Below are positions 6,846-13,694 of a stretch of 18,330 nucleotides of DNA, in pieces. A program made the translations under genes and the position numbers. The stretch spans positions 1-18,330 of the forward strand of contig DYON01000019.1 of assembly GCA_020720525.1 (NCBI GenBank), in the 5' to 3' direction. The notes beneath the pieces were generated by a model. It ran no database searches. It saw only the letters and a list, made by a program, of their open reading frames with translations, and was not told the DNA's origin. Source of the DNA: Acetofilamentum sp. (GTDB lineage: Bacteria > Bacteroidota > Bacteroidia > Bacteroidales > DTU049). Every line of letters starts with the position of its first letter. The stretch's first letter is position 1.

Positions 6846-9804
6846 TTACCGAATTAAAAACAACCAGCATGTTGCTGAACAAAAAGTTGGCGATTTGCGA
6901 TGGTTTCACTTCAACGCAAATTGGGTCGGTCATATTGTAAACAAAAAGCGAAACATCTTTACGTTCTGGTCGTTGTTGCCATAAAACGCGCCATTCAGGG
7001 CACACCAAAACAGCTTCGCCATTATCGGGACTCACTGCAGCAAAAACATATTGCATTGCAACTTGGTTGTCGTACAAACAAACAAGTCCTGGTGCTTCAA
7101 CCACAGCTTGAATTGTTTTTGACCCAGCAAAAACCGACTTCATCAAATGATTGCGCAACAATTCTGTTTTGTTGCCAAGTAAAAACTGGTACCAATTTTT
7201 TCCAGTTGGAAACAACCCACCCAACGATTGTGCAATCAAATTAGCATCGGGCAAAGCAGTAGCCTGCATCGATTTCGATTCTACTTTGCTGAGATCGGAC
7301 TCCAAATAGCCAACGAAATTGATTTCCGATTGCGGATTGGCAACCAATTCGGTCAATGTTTTGCTTCCAATACCTCTTTGGCGCAACAAAGCAAGCATTT
7401 TCTTTTCGTCGGTACTGATTCCAGAACCAATCATCCCCAGCTTTTCCGAAAACCACATCGAGGCTGGGAATACTTCGGAATAAGATTTATGCAGCTCATC
7501 GAAATTGAACCCATTTGGACAAGCTAATTGCATATTGCTGTTGAAGATCCAATTCAAGTTTTTCAGCAAAGTGAGAAAGTACGGAGTAAACAAAGCTATT
7601 TCGGTGCGAACATACGATTCGTATATATATTGTGCATCGCGAAATTCTTCGGTAATATCGCCAAGCATTTTCCAGAGAGCAACCGACGACCCCAGCGATG
7701 GATGCTCCAAAAACGAATCGAGTCCATCGATTGAATAATCGAGAATTGTTTCTTTCACCAAAGGAAACACCTCCTGCTCTTGGCGAAGTAGCTCACGTTC
7801 ACTTTCGTTTAGAGTTGTAGCAGTTGGAAATATTTTCAGCGACTTTTTTACGCCCATTTGCTCTAAAAAATGCGATAATTCGCTTGCGGAAACACCGTTG
7901 GCATTAAAGTATTGAAAAAGTTTTTCACTAACAAACAAAGCTGGAGTGAAAGTGAAATATTTTTTCAAAAAAGTATCCGAAATATACGCTTTAGAGGGTT
8001 TGCAGAATTGTTTATCGCCCGAAACATTCATTGCAACTGGCACACAATCGATCTCGCCAACTTTTGAAACAATCCGTAAACGCAATGTTTCGTCGCCTTT
8101 TGCATAAAGATGATACATTTTCAACCACCAAGAATTTGCCGTAGAATGTTTGAATTGCTGAAACAATTTTTCAGCATCCGATAAGCCATGAGCGATTTCG
8201 GGAATTCCAAGCATTCTGAAAAAGTTGAGACTGCTTGGGTCGGAAGCTAAGTTGGGATGCACTGTATTGATGCTATTTGATGCTTTTCCAAGAAAAATGG
8301 CAGGTTGACCATCACTCAAAAAAGCAGCTACCATTCTTTTTTGTTGATTGGGGACAAGAGGCGCAAAACGAAGGTTGTAGTAGCGTCCTTTGTGCTGTAA
8401 ATCCCACAATCGGTGATGCGAAGAAAAAAGTTGATATAAAACTGGAAAAAATTGAATTGTCTTTTTTTGAAGAAAAAGAGGATTAGCCGCAATGTGAAAA
8501 GCAAACGAGTCGATATCGGCCAAACGCAACTTATGCGATTTGCGCAAATAATTCACAAAACGCTCGACTTTCAACAATTGAGGCGCAATGAAATCGAAAC
8601 GATGATAAATAATTGCAATATCCTTTTTGCGAACAAGCTCCATGAGCAATTCATCTTCGGCAAGACAAATATCCGACACACAAAACGACTTTTCGCTAAG
8701 ACCTAAAATAGATTTTTCGCTGCCGACGAAAGCATCCAATGCTCTGCGAATAGTTGCCGACACTGGGTCGCGCATGGTTTCGTTCCACGAAAAAAGCTCA
8801 AAGAAGTCGCTTGTCAATTTGCCAGAGCGCATCAGCGATCGGAGCATGCTTTTAGTCAAAACAGCCAGTTCTTCGAGTAGCTTTTCGTTTTCGGGTGTTA
8901 ATACAGCGGAAAAAGGAATATTTTCTCGATTTGGAGTAGTGGTAAATCGACCATGAACCAACACATCATGCTCGATGCTAAGCTGAGTCGGAAAAAAAAC
9001 AGAGACATTCCTTTTCCCAGAGACCGAAAAATCGCCTTTGTGCGAAAGCGGTAACGCCAATGCAACTTCGTTGAACTTGCCACTTCGTTTTTGAAAAAGC
9101 AAAAATCGATTTTCGGAACGTACCCCATGTCTATCAACACAAATGGTCTTTATAATAGCATTGTCATTAGTTTGTTCTTCCGAGACAGAAAGAATAGTTG
9201 ACCCAGAAGAAGCGAGAATTTCAACATGCACAATTTGTTTTAAAAACAAAAGGAAATTGGGATTCAAATCGAGTAACTCCTGTTGTAAATTTTCGATAAA
9301 TTGCATCGAAAGACTCTTTTTGAAAGGCAGCCTAATAATAGTTGTAAAACCCACATGTGTTTCGGGTTGGACGCTTTCAGGGATTTCGAAATCGACAATT
9401 TTATAATGATGTATTCCGCTATGAATTTCAGGATTATCGGTAATACCATAAACAGAACGAAAGCCAATTCCGAATTTGCCAATTTGGTTTATTTCGGGTT
9501 GTCCTTTTTTGGTAGTTGACGCAAAAGTAGTAACAGCCATTAAGTCGGATTCGTCGAAAGGATCGCCATTGTGGAGAAAATCGATATTAGTATTATTCAT
9601 GACAATTTTCACAAATCCAGGCTCATTAGCATTTTTTCTTCGCGCAATGGCATCTTCAGCATTTTGGAGCAATTCTTCAATAAAGTGAAAAGGGTCGGAA
9701 TAGAGCATAGATAGAAGCTGACCATGCTTATTCCCTTTGGCTTTATTGGCAGCAACGGCAATTTTACTTTGGGTAATATGTTCTTTAAGTGAGATGTTTT
9801 TCAT
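6823..9804 (-). CDS. Large sacsin-like GHKL (Hsp90-type) ATPase protein
   Basis: The 993-residue protein carries an N-terminal GHKL ATPase module of the sacsin/Hsp90 type. The N-box is FIEELLQNAEDA (residues 41-52, with E, N and D in the ATP/Mg positions), the G1-like box is DFLHNGDPF (75-83) and the G2 box is IGKFGIGFRSVYG (108-120). The order and spacing match sacsin N-terminal ATPase-like proteins. No transducer, histidine kinase or MutL motif is evident. The remaining roughly 850 residues are soluble, leucine- and phenylalanine-rich, lack membrane segments, and were not assigned to a family. Eukaryotic sacsin is a chaperone-related protein, and the bacterial relatives are largely uncharacterised, so the role here is open. 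The gene overlaps tilS at its 3' end and is probably cotranscribed with it. A TAACTTTG element lies only 8 nt upstream of its ATG, predicting a nearly leaderless message. Confidence 0.85.
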   Translation of the reverse strand: MKNISLKEHITQSKIAVAANKAKGNKHGQLLSMLYSDPFHFIEELLQNAEDAIARRKNANEPGFVKIVMNNTNIDFLHNGDPFDESDLMAVTTFASTTKKGQPEINQIGKFGIGFRSVYGITDNPEIHSGIHHYKIVDFEIPESVQPETHVGFTTIIRLPFKKSLSMQFIENLQQELLDLNPNFLLFLKQIVHVEILASSGSTILSVSEEQTNDNAIIKTICVDRHGVRSENRFLLFQKRSGKFNEVALALPLSHKGDFSVSGKRNVSVFFPTQLSIEHDVLVHGRFTTTPNRENIPFSAVLTPENEKLLEELAVLTKSMLRSLMRSGKLTSDFFELFSWNETMRDPVSATIRRALDAFVGSEKSILGLSEKSFCVSDICLAEDELLMELVRKKDIAIIYHRFDFIAPQLLKVERFVNYLRKSHKLRLADIDSFAFHIAANPLFLQKKTIQFFPVLYQLFSSHHRLWDLQHKGRYYNLRFAPLVPNQQKRMVAAFLSDGQPAIFLGKASNSINTVHPNLASDPSSLNFFRMLGIPEIAHGLSDAEKLFQQFKHSTANSWWLKMYHLYAKGDETLRLRIVSKVGEIDCVPVAMNVSGDKQFCKPSKAYISDTFLKKYFTFTPALFVSEKLFQYFNANGVSASELSHFLEQMGVKKSLKIFPTATTLNESERELLRQEQEVFPLVKETILDYSIDGLDSFLEHPSLGSSVALWKMLGDITEEFRDAQYIYESYVRTEIALFTPYFLTLLKNLNWIFNSNMQLACPNGFNFDELHKSYSEVFPASMWFSEKLGMIGSGISTDEKKMLALLRQRGIGSKTLTELVANPQSEINFVGYLESDLSKVESKSMQATALPDANLIAQSLGGLFPTGKNWYQFLLGNKTELLRNHLMKSVFAGSKTIQAVVEAPGLVCLYDNQVAMQYVFAAVSPDNGEAVLVCPEWRVLWQQRPERKDVSLFVYNMTDPICVEVKPSQIANFLFSNMLVVFNSVNANDNEF

Positions 9805-9812
9805 GGGGAGGG

Positions 9813-9820
9813 CAAAGTTA
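9813..9820 (-). promoter_or_regulatory. Candidate -7 promoter element of the sacsin-like gene, almost touching its ATG
   Basis: On the minus strand this reads TAACTTTG, an exact TAnnTTTG match, with only 8 nt between it and the ATG at 9804. No TTTG -33 box is seen 19-21 nt further upstream. If it is used, transcription would start within a few nucleotides of the start codon. Confidence 0.4.
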
Positions 9821-9853
9821 GGGGAAATTTGTGAGGGGGTATAATATTCTTTA

Positions 9854-10084
9854 TTATGTGTGCTTTATGAGAAATCCGCTTGCATGTTGTGCTAAGCTTG
9901 AAATCCATCTTCCATTTGTTTCAGAAAAATCAATCCATAAATAAAATCCATGCTCGTTAATCATCCAAGCGCTACAATAATCGTCGGCTGCCGGAAATGC
10001 AAAAGCCAATGGAATCTAGATTATTACGATGTTCAGTAATAAAAATAGTGGAATAAATATGTTATTGATAGTTTGCGATTTCAT
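9854..10084 (-). pseudogene. Small putative secreted protein, frame interrupted by one in-frame TAG
   Basis: From ATG 10084 the minus strand reads 22 codons that look like the start of a signal peptide (MKSQTINN, then IFIPLFLLLNIVII). It then hits TAG at 10018-10016 and continues in the same frame for 53 codons to TAA at 9856-9854. The continued part begins IPLAFAFPAADDYC and contains CSAWMINEHGFYLWIDFSE and NGRWISSLAQHAS, with a balanced, protein-like composition and four tryptophan or cysteine residues in the first half. Ignoring the TAG, the product is a 76-residue protein with a signal peptide ending near LAFAFP. A TTG at 10009-10007 could start a 50-residue version without a full signal peptide. 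No promoter match is seen upstream. I do not recognise the family. A decayed gene is the simplest reading; a chance open frame remains possible. Confidence 0.35.
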
Positions 10085-10413
10085 TATTTGCTGTTGGGGG
10101 TAATTTATAATCTGAAAAAATTCAATTATAAAATTGAGTTCAGGCTATAAACTATTTTTCAAGCAATGCAAAGATGAAAAGTAATTGCTAAATAGAAAAA
10201 GATGTATGTTTTCAAAATAATCATCGCAATATGTTGTATATCAAGAATATAAATGCTGTTTTTGAGGAAGTATTAACAGATTATGCTTAAATCCAACAAT
10301 CAATCGGAATTATTTTCTTTTCCAAACCAACTGCTTGATAATTAACAATAAGAGCTTCTCGATAAAATCATATAAGGAATTTACGAATATTGTATTTGCC
10401 AACGTAAGTGAGT
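10085..10413. other. AT-rich intergenic stretch with no intact gene
   Basis: This stretch lies between the broken secreted ORF and the aldehyde dehydrogenase. It is very AT-rich and holds no open frame longer than about 40 codons, no tRNA-like or repeat structure and no clear terminator hairpin for the dehydrogenase. The plus strand contains two tiny overlapping frames, 10231-10290 and 10283-10345. The second continues past stop codons with protein-like composition, which may be the trace of a decayed gene; this is reported separately as a finding. Confidence 0.5.
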
Positions 10414-11907
10414 TTAAAACCCCTGCCACACCACCGGACGCAAAAACCTAAATATAGCTTGTGCCCCAACAGAAGTAAATCTTGAATCACTACTTGCAGG
10501 CCAAGGACCGCCATGTTGCATGGCTAAACCAACTTCTACACCAGTTGGATAAGAATTGTAAAGAATACGACCAGCAATTTCAGCCATTTTATCGAGTATA
10601 TCTTGATGTTGCAATAGGTTTTCTTTTTCACAAAACAAAGTAGCGGTTAGTTGTCCGCCAATAACATCAAGCACCTGCAAAATCTCATTTTTATCTTCCG
10701 CTATAACAATCATGGTCGAAGGTCCGAAAATTTCTTCGGCAATTTCGGGCGATTTTATCAGATCGGCAGCCCTGCATGCCATTACACATGGTACTCCCTC
10801 AGCATATTTTCCTTTAGACTGTGCTTTACCAACGATTTTTACAATATGTTGAACAGCTGTTTTGCGCTTCATATCCATATAATTATTAGCAATATCAGCC
10901 GAGAGCATAGTTCCCGAGTCTAAACTTTCAACAATATCATGAATAAGACTTAAAAACTGATTTTGAACTTCCGATTTCTCAATTACTACCAATCCTGGAT
11001 TGGTACAAAACTGTCCTACTCCCAATGTGCAGCTATTGAGTATTCCACTTGCCAATTCTGCAAAGTTTGTTTCCAAGCTATCGCGCATAATTACAACAGG
11101 GTTCACACTACCCATCTCGGCAAAAAAAGGAATAGGTGTCTTACGTTGATTTACAATTTGCAACAACGCTTGCCCACCTTTTTGTGAACCCGTAAATGCG
11201 CCTGCTTTAATGGCTGGATGCAAAAGTAATTGTTGTCCTACGCGATTGGATTTACCATGCAAAAGTGAAAAAACGCCATCGGGTAATTGATTCTTTATTG
11301 TCGCTTCGCGAATACACTCGCCAACTAATTGAGACGTTTTCGGGTGCAATGGATGCCCTTTAACAATAACCGGACATCCCGCAGCTAGTGCTGAAGCAGT
11401 ATCGCCACCTGCCACAGAAAACGCTAAAGGGAAATTAGAAGCCCCAAAAACTGCAACTGGTCCTATACCAATTAATTTACGCAATAAATTTGGACGTTGT
11501 GGAACACGCTCAGGCAGAGCTTCTTCATATATTTCCGTTAAAAAATTCTTAGCCATTATTTGTTGCGCAAACATACGCAATTGATTACAAGTTCTTCCCA
11601 GTTCTCCTTGCAAGCGCATTTCCGGCAATGCAGTTTCTAAAAAACAAACTGTCACAATTTCTTCTGATCTTTTCTCTAGCAATTGAGCAATATCATTTAA
11701 AAATTTGGCTTTTTTCTTAGGCTTTGTGTTTCTGTATGCCGATGCTGCTATTGAAGCTTTTTGTGCAGCGTAATTGATTTCTTCCTCGGTGGCATTGCAA
11801 AAATGAAAGCGCATAGTTTGTCCATCAAGTGGAGATATAACTGCAAAAAACTCTTTACCCTCCATAGAGTTCTCATAACCAATAATGTGTGTCTCTGTGT
11901 CTTTCAT
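10414..11907 (-). CDS. NAD(P)-dependent aldehyde dehydrogenase, 2,5-dioxovalerate dehydrogenase type
   Basis: The 497-residue product is a full-length aldehyde dehydrogenase. Visible catalytic parts are FGASNFP (154-160, with the active-site asparagine), IVKGHPLHPKTS (cofactor-binding K183), FTGSQKGG (238-245), FFAEMGSVNPVV (general base E264), GQFCTNPG (nucleophile C301) and EEIFGPS (391-397). The overall pattern, especially the N-terminal half and KGHPLHPKTS, fits alpha-ketoglutarate semialdehyde (2,5-dioxovalerate) dehydrogenases. Those oxidise the semialdehyde to 2-oxoglutarate at the end of hydroxyproline, pentose or glucarate breakdown. No other gene of these pathways lies in the window, so the exact substrate is inferred from family resemblance only. 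The gene stands alone, with about 330-600 bp of non-genic DNA downstream and a good promoter candidate upstream. ATG 11907 is the first plausible start. Confidence 0.87.
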   Translation of the reverse strand: MKDTETHIIGYENSMEGKEFFAVISPLDGQTMRFHFCNATEEEINYAAQKASIAASAYRNTKPKKKAKFLNDIAQLLEKRSEEIVTVCFLETALPEMRLQGELGRTCNQLRMFAQQIMAKNFLTEIYEEALPERVPQRPNLLRKLIGIGPVAVFGASNFPLAFSVAGGDTASALAAGCPVIVKGHPLHPKTSQLVGECIREATIKNQLPDGVFSLLHGKSNRVGQQLLLHPAIKAGAFTGSQKGGQALLQIVNQRKTPIPFFAEMGSVNPVVIMRDSLETNFAELASGILNSCTLGVGQFCTNPGLVVIEKSEVQNQFLSLIHDIVESLDSGTMLSADIANNYMDMKRKTAVQHIVKIVGKAQSKGKYAEGVPCVMACRAADLIKSPEIAEEIFGPSTMIVIAEDKNEILQVLDVIGGQLTATLFCEKENLLQHQDILDKMAEIAGRILYNSYPTGVEVGLAMQHGGPWPASSDSRFTSVGAQAIFRFLRPVVWQGF

Positions 11908-11932
11908 ATTCGATATATGTTGAAATTTGCCT

Positions 11933-11963
11933 ACAAGGTATGAAAATAATGTGAATAGACAAA
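11933..11963 (-). promoter_or_regulatory. Candidate Bacteroidota promoter of the aldehyde dehydrogenase gene
   Basis: On the minus strand a TTTG (complement of 11960-11963) is followed after exactly 19 nt by TACCTTGT (complement of 11933-11940). This is the correct spacing for the Bacteroidota TTTG-N19-21-TAnnTTTG promoter; the -7 box lacks one T of the consensus. It ends 25 nt before the ATG at 11907. It is the only two-part promoter match in the window. Confidence 0.5.
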
Positions 11964-12199
11964 GATAATTAAAAAAATATCAAAACCAGTTTACATCATT
12001 CTTCTTTACATAAGTTTAAAATAACATTAAAAAATGTTTAATACTTGTAATGACTAAAAGGCATTGCAAAAGAAAATTTGATATGGAGTATTGTTACAGT
12101 AAATGGTTTCAAAATGTAACGTCCTTGTATTTGTAAAGTTGAAATAATCAAATCTGAAACGGAATTTTCTTGAAATCAAATTGCATTAAAATTTCTAAG

Positions 12200-12207
12200 T
12201 ATATTTG
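12200..12207 (+). promoter_or_regulatory. Candidate -7 promoter element before the glycosyltransferase gene
   Basis: TATATTTG matches the TAnnTTTG consensus exactly and ends 17 nt before the TTG start codon at 12225. A TTG sits 16 nt upstream of it, slightly too close for a standard -33 box. The position supports the unusual TTG start. Confidence 0.45.
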
Positions 12208-12224
12208 TAGCTGATTCAATTATC

Positions 12225-13217
12225 TTGAAAACTGCTGTTGTAATATTAAACTGGAATGGAAGAAAATGGCTGGAAAAGTTCTTGCCATCTGTTGTTGCAT
12301 CCCTAATTGAAGATTCGAAATTGATTGTGGCCGACAATGCTTCAACCGACGACAGTATCGATTTTCTGAAAAATCAGTTTCCCGAAATTCGTATTATTCA
12401 ATTGGTTGAGAATTTCGGATTCGCTGGCGGATACAATCAAGCTTTGTCGCAAGTTGATGCAGAATATTTTGTGCTTCTCAACTCCGATGTGGAAGTGAAG
12501 GCTGGCTGGTTGGAGCCTCTGGTCGATTTTATGGATGCCAATCCAAACTATGCTGCTTGCCAGCCCAAAATTCATTGGCTCGGGCATGAGTCTTCGTTCG
12601 AATATGCGGGTGCTTCTGGTGGTTTTATCGACATCAATGGATATCCCTTTTGTCGCGGTCGAATATTTTCCACTTTAGAACTCGATTCTGGTCAATACGA
12701 CGATGTTGTTGATGTCCTTTGGGCTACTGGTGCTTGTTTGTTTATTCGCAGCAACGATTATAAAAACGCAGGTGGATTGGATGCTTCGTTTTTTGCTCAC
12801 ATGGAGGAAATCGATTTGTGTTGGCGGCTTTGGAATATGAATCGGAAAGTGGCTGTGGTTCCAAGCAGTGTAGTTTTCCATGTAGGAGGAGGAAGCCTTC
12901 CGCGTTCGTCGGCTCGAAAAACATATCTCAACTTTCGAAACAATTTACTGCTGTTGTATAAGAATTATCCCCAAAAAGACCTTAGGAAAATTCTGCGCCG
13001 AAGATATTGGCTAGATGTTGTTGCGTTGATGTTGTTTTTGTTTCAAGGTCACTTGCCCGACGCTAAAGCTGTGATTAAAGCGCATGCCGATTTTAAAAAG
13101 AGTCGAAAAAAATACACATGCAATGCTTCCAGCGAACTTCCGAAAACTGTCTTTGAAAAAAGTATTCTATATGAATACTACATTAAAAGGAACAAACATT
13201 ATAGCACTTTGAAGTAA
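12225..13217 (+). CDS. GT2 family glycosyltransferase (rhamnosyltransferase-like)
   Basis: The 330-residue product begins with TTG at 12225. The encoded MKTAVVILNWNGRKWLEKFL is the standard N-terminus of this family, and no in-frame ATG lies nearby, so the TTG start is well supported. Motifs of the GT-A fold are present: IVADNASTDDS (nucleotide-sugar binding, residues 34-44), VENFGFAGGYNQAL (61-74), LLNSDVEV (the DxD-equivalent, 84-91), and HMEEIDLCWRL (192-202, acidic catalytic region) followed by FHVGGGSL. Such enzymes add sugars to surface polysaccharide or lipid-linked oligosaccharide on the cytoplasmic side of the inner membrane. A hydrophobic segment near residues 265-280 (WLDVVALMLFLFQG) could anchor it to the membrane. 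The sugar donor and acceptor are unknown, and no other polysaccharide gene flanks it. Confidence 0.88.
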   Translation: MKTAVVILNWNGRKWLEKFLPSVVASLIEDSKLIVADNASTDDSIDFLKNQFPEIRIIQLVENFGFAGGYNQALSQVDAEYFVLLNSDVEVKAGWLEPLVDFMDANPNYAACQPKIHWLGHESSFEYAGASGGFIDINGYPFCRGRIFSTLELDSGQYDDVVDVLWATGACLFIRSNDYKNAGGLDASFFAHMEEIDLCWRLWNMNRKVAVVPSSVVFHVGGGSLPRSSARKTYLNFRNNLLLLYKNYPQKDLRKILRRRYWLDVVALMLFLFQGHLPDAKAVIKAHADFKKSRKKYTCNASSELPKTVFEKSILYEYYIKRNKHYSTLK

Positions 13218-13224
13218 TATGGCA

Positions 13225-13232
13225 TAAATTTG
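13225..13232 (+). promoter_or_regulatory. Candidate -7 promoter element before the secreted-protein/T9SS gene pair
   Basis: TAAATTTG matches TAnnTTTG, 54 nt before the ATG at 13287 and just past the glycosyltransferase stop. The nearest TTTG upstream (13208-13211) is only 13 nt away, too short for a normal -33 spacing, so support is moderate. Confidence 0.35.
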
Positions 13233-13286
13233 GGTTCGGTTTTTGTAACGACTTTTTTCTGTCTTTAATGCAAAAAATCACATCAA

Positions 13287-13694
13287 ATGCATCAACTTAC
13301 GTTTTTTTTCTGCTTTGCATTGTTTTTCTCATTGAACACAAATGCTCAATATAGTACTGAAAAATCTAAATATATTGCGGTTTTCGAATCCACCGAAAAC
13401 ACTATAAATCTCGATGATGAAGGTCGATTAGAAATGGCATATTCAATCTCGGGAGTGTTTTCGGAAGAAGAAATTTCGAATATAAAACGACTTTTTAACG
13501 CTTATGGACTTTTAGAGTATTTTTCATTCACAAAAACTGATTTGCCAGGTAAATTAGCTGTTTTTGAGAGAACGAAGCTTGGGGTAAAAGTTTCCGATCA
13601 TCGGAAGCTTTTTGTTACTGTTGGGATTGAATATGTTGAAGTAGATGGTTTGCTCATGAAATCGGAAAATTTTGCAATAGAAGGATATGAATAA
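13287..13694 (+). CDS. Small putative secreted protein of unknown function
   Basis: The 135-residue product starts with a signal peptide (MHQLTFFFCFALFFSLNTNAQ, cleavage likely after NAQ or NA). The mature part is about 115 residues, acidic and of mixed alpha/beta character (YIAVFESTENTINL, EEEISNIKRLFNAYGLLEYF, KLFVTVGIEYVEV), with no cysteine and no membrane segment. I do not recognise the family. Its last codons overlap the start of the next gene by 8 nt (GGATATGAATAA holds both its stop and the next ATG), so the two are almost certainly one transcription unit and translationally coupled. A partner role for the large T9SS protein is an inference from that coupling only. Confidence 0.75.
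   Translation: MHQLTFFFCFALFFSLNTNAQYSTEKSKYIAVFESTENTINLDDEGRLEMAYSISGVFSEEEISNIKRLFNAYGLLEYFSFTKTDLPGKLAVFERTKLGVKVSDHRKLFVTVGIEYVEVDGLLMKSENFAIEGYE

Larger units (their letters stand above)
11908..12224. other. Divergent intergenic region between aldehyde dehydrogenase and glycosyltransferase genes
   Basis: This AT-rich region of 317 bp separates two genes transcribed away from each other. It holds a promoter candidate for each side (11933-11963 minus, 12200-12207 plus). An inverted repeat AACATT-AAAA-AATGTT lies near 12023-12038, and GTTACA (12093-12098) and TGTAAC (12115-12120) form an inverted pair 16 nt apart. I see no protein-coding frame or RNA gene in it. Confidence 0.55.

Noticed and set aside
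9840..9845. TATAAT on the plus strand, resembling an enterobacterial -10 box
   Set aside because: Bacteroidota housekeeping promoters use TTTG/TAnnTTTG, there is no gene on that strand downstream, and such a match is expected by chance in AT-rich DNA.
10159..10224. A 21-codon minus-strand hydrophobic frame (MIILKTYIFFYLAITF...), signal-peptide-like
   Set aside because: It ends at TGA with no in-frame continuation that looks coding; hydrophobic runs are expected in T-rich DNA.
10414..11907. Aldehyde dehydrogenase as a recent horizontal acquisition
   Set aside because: A rough CpG count (about 25 per 600 bp against about 34 in tilS) is only slightly different, and no mobile element flanks it.
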